The notes: generated from the letters alone by a model not told the origin. A stretch of 64,000 nucleotides of DNA from Hyphomicrobium sp. D-2 (GCF_029872155.1 NZ_JARXLA010000001.1:1-64000), one strand, 5' to 3'. Shown: positions 27,421 through 37,190, counted from the stretch's first letter. A program made the numbers and translations.

Positions 27421-28605
27421 ATGCGCATAGCACACGTTTGTTTGTCTAATTTCTATATTGACGGCTTTGGTTATCAGGAAAATATTCTACCCAAGATCCA
27501 TAAGCTCATGGGGCACGACGTCGTCATTATCGCGTCGACCGAGAGCTACGTCAATAAAACTCAGCTTTCGTACGTAGATCCGGGCAGTTACATTAACGAG
27601 CATGGCATCTGGGTGCATCGCTTGCCGTATTCTCGTTATGTGCCGCAACTGGCGCAGGCCAAAATTCGTGCATACGAAGGACTGCTTGAAAGGCTGGAAT
27701 CATTCCAACCAGAAGTCATTTTCATTCATGACGTGCAGTTCTGGGATCTGTTGAAAATTCGGAGCTTTGCGAAGCGTACACCGGTGCGCGTGCTTGCCGA
27801 CAGCCATACCGACTTTGTCAACAGTGCGCGCGGTTTCGTTTCCCGGCGCCTGCTGCATGGAATTTACTATCGGAATATCGTCAGGCGCTGCCGTGACGTT
27901 ATCGAGCGTTTTTATCCGACATTGCCGGCGCGCGGTGATTTCATGGCCAATGTATACGGTCTGGATCGCGCCAAAATGCGATTGCTGCCGTTCGGTGTTG
28001 ATGACACCGCGCTGCATGGTTTGGATCGCGCGGCAGTCCGCAACGAGATGCGCGCAGCGCTGTCAATTCCTGAAGATGCTTGCGTGTTTGTGACTGGCGG
28101 CAAGCTAGATATGCGCAAAAACATTCATGTGCTGGTCGATCGTTTTTCGCGCTTGAAGCGCGCCGGTGAACTCCCGAACTGCCATCTGCTGGTGTTTGGC
28201 AAGCCGGATGATGAGGTGCGCGCCGCGCTGCTGAATGTCGAATGCGATGCCAGCGTGCATATGATGGGGTGGGTGCCGACGGCGGAGATATTCCGCGCGT
28301 TCTGGGCTGCCGATCTTGCTCTTTTTCCCGGTACGCACTCCGTGTTGTGGGAGGAGGCGATTGGTCATGGGCTGGGGGCAGTGTTTCACCGCTGGCGTGG
28401 CATGGAGCATCTGGATCTTGGCGGCAACGCGCTCTTTCTTGATGATGCGCATCCCGACACACTGGACGGCGTGCTGCGGGATTTGGTCAGCGACGACTGT
28501 GCGAAAATCCGCGCGTTAAAAAGCGTGGCCGCGGACAAAGGCCCCGGGACATTCAGCTATAGCGCGATAGCCGCACAGGCGATTGCTCCGGCGCTTGAGG
28601 TATGA
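27421..28605 (+). CDS. Glycosyltransferase family 4
   Basis: 394 residues with a GT-B fold; GGGGCAGGGT directly precedes the ATG. The N-terminus MRIAHVCLSNFYIDGFGYQ and the donor-side segments VTGGKLDMRKNIHVLVDRF, HMMGWVPTAEIFRAFWAADLALFPG and HSVLWEEAIGHGL place it among GT4 enzymes. The usual E-x7-E motif is altered: an EEA triplet is seen but the second Glu is not obvious. Start of an isolated plus-strand gene between the DUF2793 gene and the convergent flippase gene. Sugar specificity unknown. Confidence 0.88.
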   Translation: MRIAHVCLSNFYIDGFGYQENILPKIHKLMGHDVVIIASTESYVNKTQLSYVDPGSYINEHGIWVHRLPYSRYVPQLAQAKIRAYEGLLERLESFQPEVIFIHDVQFWDLLKIRSFAKRTPVRVLADSHTDFVNSARGFVSRRLLHGIYYRNIVRRCRDVIERFYPTLPARGDFMANVYGLDRAKMRLLPFGVDDTALHGLDRAAVRNEMRAALSIPEDACVFVTGGKLDMRKNIHVLVDRFSRLKRAGELPNCHLLVFGKPDDEVRAALLNVECDASVHMMGWVPTAEIFRAFWAADLALFPGTHSVLWEEAIGHGLGAVFHRWRGMEHLDLGGNALFLDDAHPDTLDGVLRDLVSDDCAKIRALKSVAADKGPGTFSYSAIAAQAIAPALEV

Positions 28606-28619
28606 TCGAAGCGGAAGCC

Positions 28620-29921
28620 CTACCGCTCGGCCCGCGATTGACGCCGTGTGCGAAGCTGCGCGGTTGCGATCGATGTGGCGAGTTGGCAGACGTAGCCGCC
28701 CAACAAACCCCAGGCGGCGCCGAGCAATCCAAACTGCAAGCTCAGCACGACAGTTAGCACTGCGCCGGTGACGGCGCCGACGGCATTGTTGATCAAAACC
28801 GCTCGCGTGTCGCCCATCGTCAACGAAAAGCCACCGAAGATGTTGGCGATGTTGAACAGGGCGATCGCGAGCGCAAGCCACGGCAGCAGATGGGCGGTGG
28901 AAGCATACTCAGGCGACAGAATTACGTGCACGATCGGCTCGCGCAGCAAAAAGAACAGCGCGACGCCAAGCAACGCAAAGCCGCCACCGGCCGCGAGCCA
29001 GATCCGGCGCGCCTGTCGGACTTCGGCACTGTTATTCTCCGCGATCGCCTTTGCCATCATCGGCCGCATCGTCCAGTCGGTCACCGCATTGAGCAGCCCA
29101 TATGGTCTTTTGACCAGTCCGTAGCTGATGACAAACAAGCCGGCGGGAGCCAGTCCGATCGTTGCAGCGATCAGGTATCGGTTCAGCATCTCGGTGACAT
29201 TTGCCAGCAGGGCAGCCGGGAATAATGGCTTGGAAAGTGAGACGAGGCGATTTGAAATTGATGCCGCTTCGCTGGCAGTCGTCGTTGCATTGGTGTCGGA
29301 TTGGGCTTCAAGCTTCACAGTCAGCCGCACAATCAAAACCAACACGGCCGCCCCGGCCAGATTGCCGCCGATGGCTGTGTAGGCGGTTGCGGGTATCATC
29401 AGCAGCGCAAGCCATAGGAAGGCAAATCGCAACCAAGCATCGGCACATTGAATGATGCCAACAAGCTTTTGCCGCCGCGCCGCTGCCAATAACGAAATCT
29501 CGAAGCCGCGCCATGCGTCAGCTGCGAACAAGCCGGCGACGAGGACAGGTACAAATACTGGCAATTGCAGCATCAGCGCCAAGGGGACGCCGATGATCAG
29601 CACCGTCGTCACGACGATGGATGTGACGCGCGCCATGAGTTTCCAGCCCACGGCGCGGAATGTGCTGCCCTGCCCCTCGCGAGCGTATCCTGCATAGCTG
29701 ACGAGAATGGATTGTGTCAGCGGGCCGGACGCTATTCCAGAAAGGATAGACGCGAGCCCGATGACCAGGCCCATTGTGCCGACTTCGGATGGCGACAGAT
29801 AAACGGCCCATAATTTCAAGGAGGCAAGGATGGCCAGTGCGGACAGGACCTGTCCAGCAAATACCCATGCGCCTTGAGCTAACATGCCGCTGCGGAGTGC
29901 CATTTTAGTGTGGCCCCGCAT
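28620..29921 (-). CDS. wzx: Wzx-like polysaccharide flippase
   Basis: 433 residues with about 12-14 hydrophobic helices in the pattern of the MATE-like polysaccharide transporter group. It begins MRGHTKMALRSGMLAQGAWVFAGQ and ends in a charged Arg-rich tail. It would flip undecaprenyl-diphosphate-linked repeat units across the inner membrane. It overlaps the 3' end of the Wzy-like gene by 17 bases on the same strand, so the two are co-transcribed. Convergent with the GT4 gene, 14 bases away. Confidence 0.87.
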   Translation of the reverse strand: MRGHTKMALRSGMLAQGAWVFAGQVLSALAILASLKLWAVYLSPSEVGTMGLVIGLASILSGIASGPLTQSILVSYAGYAREGQGSTFRAVGWKLMARVTSIVVTTVLIIGVPLALMLQLPVFVPVLVAGLFAADAWRGFEISLLAAARRQKLVGIIQCADAWLRFAFLWLALLMIPATAYTAIGGNLAGAAVLVLIVRLTVKLEAQSDTNATTTASEAASISNRLVSLSKPLFPAALLANVTEMLNRYLIAATIGLAPAGLFVISYGLVKRPYGLLNAVTDWTMRPMMAKAIAENNSAEVRQARRIWLAAGGGFALLGVALFFLLREPIVHVILSPEYASTAHLLPWLALAIALFNIANIFGGFSLTMGDTRAVLINNAVGAVTGAVLTVVLSLQFGLLGAAWGLLGGYVCQLATSIATAQLRTRRQSRAER

Positions 29922-31281
29922 GAGTTTCGAACCTGCCTAGGCGGGTAGCAGAAGCATGTCCAAATGCCCCAGAATAACCGCCAAATCGCCTGACCCGTTT
30001 TTTGGCGGTGAAAAGCATAATCCAAACGGACGTCCATATTGGCGCATTTGCGTTAAACGATCCAAAAACGACGCTAGGTTCGAGCAACCCCAAAACTAAA
30101 CCGCAAATTATGACAAGCGATGCTCTGGGAATGTTGGCATCGACTTTGTTTAAGGAAAGGCGGACGAGTTCCAGCGTAACCAAGCTTAAAGGAACAAAAA
30201 GAAGAAGGCCTGATTCAGCTAAGAATCTTAACCAGACATTGTGAACTGCTACAATGCCATAATTGTCAAGCCAAACACGGGCATTTTCTACACCAACCCC
30301 CTCGATAGGCGCTTCCTGCCAGCGATCGAATGCTGCAACAAAAGATGCAAGGCGCCCGGTAGACAAAGCATTCAATTTGTCAAATAGGCTGCCCCCCGCG
30401 TCGGTGTTTCGGAAAAAAAGATCTGGGATAAATGCCATGGCGCCAGAGAATAAGAACACGCCAGTTATTGCGGCTAGCAAGACGATATTGGAAGCGCGCA
30501 ATCCTCCGGTTGTGGCCAACCCGTATGCAACAGCTGCGACCAAAGCTAATGGTCCGCCCCGGCCACCGGTTACGATCATGCTGGCGAGCGCACCGATAAG
30601 TAACACGCCAGTTGTAGCGATGAGTAGCTTGCTGGGTTTTGGAGATTTCAAAAAGAGCACCGCAGCGAGTAAGGCAGCGGGCGCGAGTACGGCTCCCCAA
30701 CCCGTACGAGATGCCGAGAAACCAGAGTTTGACACCATAGAGCTTTCAATAAGCCAGTATGGGCCGCCTTCGAAAAATTGAGGTGGGACGGGAAAGTCAG
30801 GAAGAAGGCCCGCATAAGCAAAAACAGGATACATTGCTAGGCACAAGAAAATTGCCATGGCCCATGTTAGTGCCCGTAATAAAAATGGAAAAGCCCGGTG
30901 GGGTAGGGCGAATAAGGCGATTAGCCATAACAATGGTTCAATGAAATCTCTGGCTCGACCGATAGCTACTTCGGCGTTTTCATTTATGATGTTTGTTGTT
31001 AGGGCGGCGGCTGCGCAAAGTCCCATCAAGAAATACAAGTTACTTTGCTGTCGGTGTGATATTCGGAAACGTGCCAGCCCAATTATGACAAGCGTGCCAA
31101 ACAAAGCGATTTTAGCTTGCGCGATGAGATTAGCATTTATTCCCGGCAGCCAGTAAATTCCTGCGATGGCTACGTAGGTTGAGATCAGGCATGCGTGCAG
31201 CTTGTCGCCAAAGGTCGGTAGCAATTGCCGACATCGTGGTGTGCTGGGATTGACAGTTAAAGTAGGTCGCATGATCGACAC
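29905..31281 (-). CDS. Wzy-like polysaccharide polymerase / O-antigen ligase-type membrane protein
   Basis: 458 residues with at least ten predicted membrane helices and one long periplasmic loop (about residues 270-345; IPDLFFRNTDAGGSLFDKLN, WQEAPIEGVGVENARVWLDN, AVHNVWLRFLAESG). The GVGxxN and HNxWLRFLAE pattern is that of Wzy/WaaL proteins. Its base composition is AT-richer than flanking genes, usual for Wzy and often a sign of horizontal exchange. Starts at ATG 31281 or four codons later. Pairs with wzx downstream. Substrate not predictable. Confidence 0.82.
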   Translation of the reverse strand: MSIMRPTLTVNPSTPRCRQLLPTFGDKLHACLISTYVAIAGIYWLPGINANLIAQAKIALFGTLVIIGLARFRISHRQQSNLYFLMGLCAAAALTTNIINENAEVAIGRARDFIEPLLWLIALFALPHRAFPFLLRALTWAMAIFLCLAMYPVFAYAGLLPDFPVPPQFFEGGPYWLIESSMVSNSGFSASRTGWGAVLAPAALLAAVLFLKSPKPSKLLIATTGVLLIGALASMIVTGGRGGPLALVAAVAYGLATTGGLRASNIVLLAAITGVFLFSGAMAFIPDLFFRNTDAGGSLFDKLNALSTGRLASFVAAFDRWQEAPIEGVGVENARVWLDNYGIVAVHNVWLRFLAESGLLLFVPLSLVTLELVRLSLNKVDANIPRASLVIICGLVLGLLEPSVVFGSFNANAPIWTSVWIMLFTAKKRVRRFGGYSGAFGHASATRLGRFETHAGPH

Positions 31282-31414
31282 GTGATGCGGTCGTTTTGGC
31301 CGTCACGCTATAACATGTCAGGGGTGGTTTGGGCCCGTAGGGCGGGCGCAGAGAGCAGTGCGCTGTCGGAAAAATGCATACCCATAAACACGTCCTGTAC
31401 CCCTAGAAAGACTA

Positions 31415-31501
31415 AATTATATAAGCGTCGACGCACAAAGTGAGCCCTAACGGGCAGTTGCGGTTCTACATGGCAGGTTGGCCGCGACGCCAGCCTTTTT
31501 T
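31415..31501 (+). ncRNA. Candidate small RNA or leader ending in an orphan terminator
   Basis: Ends at the hairpin 31475-31501. A small internal hairpin GCCC-TAAC-GGGC (31444-31455) lies upstream, and an AT-rich TAAATTATATAAG box near 31411-31423 could serve as a -10 region. No plus-strand gene lies upstream to need this terminator. The 5' end is a guess; the product is not a known family. Confidence 0.35.
31475..31501 (+). terminator. Orphan rho-independent terminator
   Basis: AGGTTGGC (31475-31482) pairs with GCCAGCCT (31489-31496) with one G-U wobble, then six T residues. It is well formed but sits in a gap with no preceding plus-strand gene. Confidence 0.65.
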
Positions 31502-32063
31502 GTTGTCACGGTTGCTTTCCGCGCGCGCCAGGCAAGGAGTGTTGTGAAAGACGGCCTAGTGCCCAAGGCGTACGGCCCGTGGTTCGGTCAGCAGGCTCTT
31601 GTCGGTGTGTCATGGGCAAGGTTCGCCGTGGTGCAGTCCGCAGCACAGCGGCCGATACCCACGCCGGCAATAGTTGTCCCTCAAGCTTGCCTGGCTGCTG
31701 CGCCTTGGCTGACAGACGTTGACGGACTCGACCTATTCTTGTCGGCTGGCACGCGGGCTGGCGGAGTGCGCACGGGGTGCGATGCCTAACCTTAGAACTG
31801 AGTTCTGTAGCAACCGGTGCGGCTGACACGCTACAGTGTCGGAGTTCGGATTTATGGATGCGCGGCCATGCTCCTGTGCTATCTCTACGAGCGATGTTGA
31901 GATAGGCCGCTGTGGGGCACAATTTGTGGCGGTCGGCGGTGGCGTCACGGATGTCCGCCGGTGACTTTTCGGGGCTTCGTTCGCTTACAGAATGTAGCGC
32001 TTAGCCGGAATGTGTGGCGTTCTCTCTGCGTTGAGACGCGCGCTCCGGTCAGGGCTTGGGTTG

Positions 32064-32164
32064 GCGGATATTGAGTGAGAGAGTACGTCGTTGCCACGTG
32101 GGCATATTAAAGTCACGTGGGCTTATTTAAGCCATCCCGGTTCGGGATAGGTTGCGGATATTGA
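32064..32164. promoter_or_regulatory. Repeat cluster upstream of wzc
   Basis: Two direct copies of CACGTGGGC(A/T)TATT start 19 bases apart at 32095 and 32114, each containing the palindrome CACGTG. An inverted repeat ATCCCG-GTT-CGGGAT follows at 32134-32148. GCGGATATTGA occurs at 32064-32074 and again at 32154-32164. The cluster ends about 45 bases before the wzc start, a position fitting an operator. Confidence 0.5.
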
Positions 32165-32209
32165 TGACCGGCCAGCATATTTACCAATGATACAATCTCA
32201 GCCGTTGAC

Positions 32210-34495
32210 ATGACCAGTAACGAGAATATTCCCTCCGGCGACGAGCGTCGTTCTTCCAGTATTGCCCCGATCCCGCAGGCGCAGCGTCATGTGCTGGCTG
32301 GGTATGACGGAGGGTATCCGGGTTATGCCGACGCGGCGATGCTGCGCGAAGAACCGGCAACCAACCTGCGCGAATACTGGCGGATCGCGAACAAGCGCAA
32401 GTGGATGATCCTGGGCGTCGTCGGCACGTTTCTTGTGCTGGGCGTTATCGTGTCGCTGATGACGACACCGCTCTATACCGCCAGCGTCAGGCTGCAGATC
32501 GATCGCAACGTTGCCAAGGTGGTGGATGGCGGCAACGTCACGCCGCTGGAAGGCACAGACATCGAGTTTCTAAAGACGCAGTACGAGCTGTTGCAAAGCC
32601 GCGGCCTTGCGGAGCGTGTCGTCGTCGCTTTGAAACTGGGCGACAATGAAGGCTTTCAGGAAGCGCACGGACCTTCGCTGCTGGGCAGTCTCATCGGTCT
32701 GCTGACGTCATCGGGCGAGACGGCGACCAAGGGCAATCAGCGCGCGGAGCGTGAACGCAAGGCAACCGAGATTGTGCTCGACAACCGCTCGGTGCGTCCC
32801 ATCGCTGGCTCGCGCCTGGTTGATATCAGCTTCACGGATCCTAATCCGGTCATGGCGCAACGGATCGCGACAGCGCTGGCCAGCGCTTACAGCGATTCCA
32901 ATCTGGATAAGCGCTTTCAGGCCAACGTCTACGCCAAGACTTTCCTTGAGGATCAGGTCAAGCAACTGAAGCTGCGGCTTGAGGAATCGGAAAAGCAGCT
33001 GCTGGAATTCGCGCAGAGGGAACAGATCGTTGCCGTTTCCGAAAAGGCATCGATCGCGGAGAATAATCTCGCCAGCGCCAACGCCGCGCTGGGCGTGCTG
33101 GTTTCGGAGCGGATCAAAACCGAACAGCTCTGGCGTCAGGTTGAGAACGCCAACGCAATCAACATGCCCCAGCTTCTCAGCAACAAGGTGATCGAGGGGC
33201 TGCGCGACCAGCGTAATCTTCTGGCGACCGAGTATCAGGAGAAGCTGGAGACGTTCAAACCTGGCTATCCGGCGATGGTGCAGATCCAGAATAAGATCGA
33301 TGAGATCGACCGTCAGCTGGCCGTTGAAGTGCGCACGATCAAGGATTCTCTGAAGGCCGGGTTTGCGAACGCAGCCGCGCAGGAAGAGGAGATGAAAAAG
33401 CAGATCGAGCAGTTGCGTGTCGAGGCGCTCGATCTGCAAAAGCGCAGCATCCGCTACAACATTCTAAAGCGTGAAGTTGACACCAACCGTGGCCTGTATG
33501 AGGGGCTGCTGCAGCGCCACAAGGAAGTTGACGTTGCGGGGGGCGTCGGAGCGAACAATATCTTCGTCGTCGATCGGGCCGAAGTGCCGATTGCGCCTTC
33601 ATCGCCCAAGCTTGTGCGGTCGATCCTGCTGTCGCTGCTGCTCGGTCTTGGTGTCGGGGTCGGCGTGGCGGTCCTGCAGGAGATGATGGACGATTCCGTT
33701 CGCAATATCGATGATCTGGAACGGGTGACCGGGCTTGCATCGCTGGGCGTCATTCCCAAGGTCAGCAGTGATCCGCCGGAGGCTGAGTTCGCCGATGCAC
33801 GCTCGCCGTTGATGGAATCCTACCGGTCGCTTTGCACCTCGTTGCAGTTGACCACGGCGACGGGTTTGCCAAAGTCACTGGCTGTGACAAGTGCCGGACC
33901 GGGTGAAGGCAAGAGCATCACCGCATTGGCCATCGCCCGCCATTTCGCCAACATGGGCCTCAAGGTGTTGCTTGTGGATGGCGATATGCGCAATCCTTCG
34001 CTGCACAAGAAGATGGCTATTCCCAATGGCGCGGGCCTTAGCAGTTATCTGGCAGGTGCGTGTGCGCCACCGGAGACGTTCCAGGCCACCGACATTGCGA
34101 CGCTTGCATTCATGTCATCGGGTCCGTTGCCGCCGAGCGCAGCGGATCTGCTTGCGGGGCCGCGTTTGCATTCGCTGTTGCGCGTAGGTCTGGAGGTCTT
34201 CGATCTCATCATTATCGACGCGCCGCCCGTCATGGGCATGGCGGATGCGAGCATTCTCGCCAACACCGTTGAAGCAACGGTGTTCGTTGTTGGCGCTGGC
34301 CAATCGACATCGGGCCAGATCGGCGCTGTGCTGAAGCGCTTGCGGCTGGGTCATCCGAATTTGATCGGCGCCGTGTTGACCAAATTTGACGCCGTGGCGG
34401 AAGGCTACGGTTATGGCTACGGCTATGACTACAGTTACGGTGTGGATCCGAAGCTGAGCTCAAGCGACCGTTCCGTTCCGCGCCTGGGCGGTTGA
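32210..34495 (+). CDS. wzc: Wzc-type tyrosine autokinase / chain-length regulator
   Basis: 761 residues. The Wzz domain has membrane helices at about 66-86 and 468-488, with a long coiled-coil periplasmic region between. The C-terminal cytoplasmic BY-kinase has Walker A SAGPGEGKSITALA (about 560), Walker A' LLVDGDMRNPSLH (about 585) and Walker B DLIIIDAPPV. Its tail has a Tyr-rich cluster (GYGYGYGYDYSYG) for autophosphorylation. It controls polymerisation and export of the polysaccharide with Wza. First gene of the plus-strand export operon behind the repeat cluster. No Wzb phosphatase is visible in the window. Confidence 0.95.
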   Translation: MTSNENIPSGDERRSSSIAPIPQAQRHVLAGYDGGYPGYADAAMLREEPATNLREYWRIANKRKWMILGVVGTFLVLGVIVSLMTTPLYTASVRLQIDRNVAKVVDGGNVTPLEGTDIEFLKTQYELLQSRGLAERVVVALKLGDNEGFQEAHGPSLLGSLIGLLTSSGETATKGNQRAERERKATEIVLDNRSVRPIAGSRLVDISFTDPNPVMAQRIATALASAYSDSNLDKRFQANVYAKTFLEDQVKQLKLRLEESEKQLLEFAQREQIVAVSEKASIAENNLASANAALGVLVSERIKTEQLWRQVENANAINMPQLLSNKVIEGLRDQRNLLATEYQEKLETFKPGYPAMVQIQNKIDEIDRQLAVEVRTIKDSLKAGFANAAAQEEEMKKQIEQLRVEALDLQKRSIRYNILKREVDTNRGLYEGLLQRHKEVDVAGGVGANNIFVVDRAEVPIAPSSPKLVRSILLSLLLGLGVGVGVAVLQEMMDDSVRNIDDLERVTGLASLGVIPKVSSDPPEAEFADARSPLMESYRSLCTSLQLTTATGLPKSLAVTSAGPGEGKSITALAIARHFANMGLKVLLVDGDMRNPSLHKKMAIPNGAGLSSYLAGACAPPETFQATDIATLAFMSSGPLPPSAADLLAGPRLHSLLRVGLEVFDLIIIDAPPVMGMADASILANTVEATVFVVGAGQSTSGQIGAVLKRLRLGHPNLIGAVLTKFDAVAEGYGYGYGYDYSYGVDPKLSSSDRSVPRLGG

Positions 34496-34498
34496 CGC

Positions 34499-35893
34499 AT
34501 GGCCCGCGTTTCTGAGACCGTTCCCAAGCCAGTGAAATTTCTGACCGGTCGCAGCGTTGGCGCCGTTCTGATCGCGGGGCTTGCGCTCTACGTGTGGTTT
34601 GCGCACCAACTGCCCGCGTATCTCGCGACGGTAGCGCCCGAGACGGCATTGATGCTCAACGCTTCCGATGCGACGGCGCTGGTCGAACTGGCAGACGAAA
34701 AGCTGCGTCGCACCGATAGCGCCACGCCGGGGCAGGTCGAGAAACCAGAGCTTTTGAAATGGTCTGATATCGGGCGTCTGGCGCTGAAACCGAAATCGGA
34801 GCTTCCACTGGCTGCGGGTGAACGCCAGCAGATAACGGCTGACCTGACGCGTGTGCTGCAGTCGAGGCCGTTAAGCGCGCGCGGTTTCGAAATTCTCGGG
34901 CGTTTGGCTGAGCTTGATGGCGACCGGGTGCGTGCCGACATTTACATGCGCGCCGCTGTCAATCGTTCAGCCGGATCGACAGACGCGCTTGTCTGGCTGA
35001 TACGTGACGCCACGATCCGCGAAGATGCCGACACGGCGTTGCGGTATACGGACATTCTGTTGCGCAAGCGGCCGCAAACCGGCGACCAGTTGTTTCCGGT
35101 GCTGGCCTATGTCGCTGAGCGCTCGTCGGGTGGACCGTTTCCGGCGACTGAAGCGCAGAAAAAGCTCATCGAACTGCTGGCGGGCGAGCCTCGCTGGCGC
35201 GCAAATTTCTTCGGTGGGGTTGTCCGGCATATCCACGATGCGCGCACGCCGCTCGTGCTGATGACCGCGCTTCGGGAAACTGAAGCGCCGGCAACGGCGC
35301 AGGAGATTAACGGCTATCTGAACTTCCTCATACAAAAGCGGCTCTACAGCTTCGCCTACTACGTATGGCTGCAGTTCATCGACAAGGAACATCTCGCCGA
35401 GGTCGGATTTTTGACCAACGGCAGTTTTGATGTCCAGCCGAGCGGAGCACCGTTTGACTGGGCGATTGCGGGCGGGAGCGGGGTCAGCATCGACACGGTT
35501 GAGCGCATCGATGCGGATGGTGATCGGGCGCTCTATCTGGAGTTTGGCGCCGGGCGCGCAAAGTTCCGCGGTGTAAGTCAGATCACCGTTCTGTCGGCCG
35601 GGCGATATAAGCTTTCAGGCCGCCTGCAAGGTGAGCTTTCAGGGCGCAGGGGAATGGTCTGGCGGATGCGGTGCCTGCCGACGAACAAGGTTATCGCGGA
35701 AAGCCCGATGTTCCTGGCGCGCGAGCCTAACTGGACCCCGTTTGAAGCCGATATCGAAGTGCCGGCGGAAGACTGTTCCGCGCAGGAGGTCCGGCTAGTG
35801 CTGGATGCCCGTTCGGCGTCGGAGGAGCTGATCTCCGGGTACGTTTGGTATGACGCATTGAAGATCCGTCGCCAGGACGATGAGGAGCAATAG
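34499..35893 (+). CDS. Membrane-anchored TPR-like protein with C-terminal jelly-roll domain
   Basis: 464 residues, starting three bases after the wzc stop codon. One N-terminal helix (about 17-35; VGAVLIAGLALYVWFAHQL) anchors it. Residues about 55-290 look like helical TPR-type repeats. The last ~155 residues (from NGSFDVQPSGAPFDWAIAGG) resemble a carbohydrate-binding galactose-binding-like sandwich ending in SGYVWYDALKI. Proteins of this type occur beside wzc in several alphaproteobacterial EPS loci; a role as scaffold or glycan-binding factor in assembly is inferred, not shown. Confidence 0.8.
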   Translation: MARVSETVPKPVKFLTGRSVGAVLIAGLALYVWFAHQLPAYLATVAPETALMLNASDATALVELADEKLRRTDSATPGQVEKPELLKWSDIGRLALKPKSELPLAAGERQQITADLTRVLQSRPLSARGFEILGRLAELDGDRVRADIYMRAAVNRSAGSTDALVWLIRDATIREDADTALRYTDILLRKRPQTGDQLFPVLAYVAERSSGGPFPATEAQKKLIELLAGEPRWRANFFGGVVRHIHDARTPLVLMTALRETEAPATAQEINGYLNFLIQKRLYSFAYYVWLQFIDKEHLAEVGFLTNGSFDVQPSGAPFDWAIAGGSGVSIDTVERIDADGDRALYLEFGAGRAKFRGVSQITVLSAGRYKLSGRLQGELSGRRGMVWRMRCLPTNKVIAESPMFLAREPNWTPFEADIEVPAEDCSAQEVRLVLDARSASEELISGYVWYDALKIRRQDDEEQ

Positions 35894-36146
35894 CTCAGGC
35901 TGCGGCGGGCCATAACGGCGTTGACCGGAGCGCGCGGTCTGACGGCTGGCTTTTTAACGTTTCACCCTGCGCTCGTTGTGGCGGGAATTGCCCGTCCCTG
36001 TGGCCGCCGGGCAATCGCTTGTCGGCAATACCGCTTAAGCGAGCACCACGGTACTTTTCGCCGTTGACGGGTAGTCGGCTAGTGTTGTTTCCTGCCAGAT
36101 AATTATTGCTGGAACTCATTTTGTTCCGGCTCAGGAGTATTAGATT

Positions 36147-36965
36147 ATGCCATTTTCTTGGCTCCGCGTATTGCCTAACCATTTGTTCTTGATGACGGTT
36201 TTTCTGCTGGCCGGGGTGCTCGCCGCAGGATGTGGCGCATCCATGGGCGATGGGGCAACGGCAAGCCTTGGCGGCGATGTTTCCCCGCAATCGGTATCGG
36301 CCTCATTCGCAGACCCCTCCGGTGGCTCAACGATGGGCTCACCCACACTGAGCGGCGCGCCTGTGCGTGTCGACGGGGTCGATCGGTTGATGGCCTCTGC
36401 AACACCCGGCAGCCACGGCTACAAGGTTGGTCCGCAGGACGTGCTCGAAATTTCAGTGTTCAAGGTTCCCGAGCTGTCGCGCAGCGTACAGGTGGCCGAT
36501 GCTGGCAGCATCAATCTGCCGTTGGTCGGCGAGGTGGATGCCGCTGGCAAGACGGCGCGCGATCTTGAGCAGGAATTGACCCAAAAACTGGGCGACAAAT
36601 ATCTGCAGTCGCCGCAGGTGACGGTGTTCGTGAAGGAATACAACAGCCGTCGCGTCACAATCGAAGGCGCGGTCAAGAAGCCGGGCGTCTATCCGATCCG
36701 CGATCGCACATCGTTGCTGCAGTTCATCTCGATTGCAGAAGGTGTCACGGAGTTGGCGGACAGCGAGATCGTTGTGTTCCGGCAGAGCGGCGGTCAGAAG
36801 TCGGTAGCGCGCTTCGATATCGACGACATCCGCGGCGGCAAGACGGCCGATCCGGATATTCGTGACGGCGACCTGATCGTGGTGAACACGTCGAGCACGA
36901 AAACCGTGTACCAGAATTTGCTGCGTATCCTGCCGAGCACGGCGAGTTTCCTGCTTCTGTTGTAA
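36147..36965 (+). CDS. wza: Wza-like polysaccharide export lipoprotein
   Basis: 272 residues. A signal peptide with lipobox LAAGC places the lipidated Cys at residue 29. The Poly_export domain (about 90-175; YKVGPQDVLEISVFKVPELSR) and a SLBB-type domain (VTIEGAVKKPGVYPIRDRTSLL) follow. It is shorter than E. coli Wza and ends in a hydrophobic tail (TASFLLLL). It would form the outer-membrane export channel working with Wzc. AGGAG nine bases upstream supports the start. A 253-base gap separates it from the previous gene; its own promoter may lie there. Confidence 0.92.
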   Translation: MPFSWLRVLPNHLFLMTVFLLAGVLAAGCGASMGDGATASLGGDVSPQSVSASFADPSGGSTMGSPTLSGAPVRVDGVDRLMASATPGSHGYKVGPQDVLEISVFKVPELSRSVQVADAGSINLPLVGEVDAAGKTARDLEQELTQKLGDKYLQSPQVTVFVKEYNSRRVTIEGAVKKPGVYPIRDRTSLLQFISIAEGVTELADSEIVVFRQSGGQKSVARFDIDDIRGGKTADPDIRDGDLIVVNTSSTKTVYQNLLRILPSTASFLLLL

Positions 36966-37190
36966 GAAGGGCCTTTGTCAGAGGGCTGCTTTGTTGACGG
37001 TTAGCTGACTGCCTGCGGACGTCCGGTTCACTGCGGCCGCATCGGAATTGGTGGCGCCCCGATGCAGTGCTTCCGGCGAAATAGGTCGTCGTCGGTGACG
37101 GCTTCGCTACCTGTCGCGCAATCATTTCAGCCGTGCTGCGCCATTTATCCAGAACGCTATTGCGCGCGCCAGGTGACCACTAGCTAATAG
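36966..37190. other. Gap after wza without a gene
   Basis: 225 bases with no supportable gene or strong terminator, ending at the CGTCAGC array. Together with the array it separates the convergent wza and O-antigen ligase-like genes. Confidence 0.5.

Larger units (their letters stand above)
31282..32209. other. 928-base gap before the Wzc operon, probably regulatory
   Basis: No convincing protein gene: frames such as 31478-31789 (+) and 31506-31922 (-) have poor composition and no ribosome sites. The gap holds an orphan rho-independent terminator at 31475-31501, a 13-base palindrome (AGAACT-G-AGTTCT, 31794-31806), and just before wzc a cluster of repeats (32064-32164). It separates two divergent transcription units and likely contains the promoters for both. 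Confidence 0.6.

Noticed and set aside
31478-31922. Two overlapping opposite-strand frames in the gap before wzc
   Set aside because: Neither has a ribosome site, a recognisable domain or protein-like composition.
32400-34495. Tyr-rich repeat at the Wzc end as a frameshift artefact
   Set aside because: A Tyr-rich tail is the normal autophosphorylation cluster of BY-kinases.
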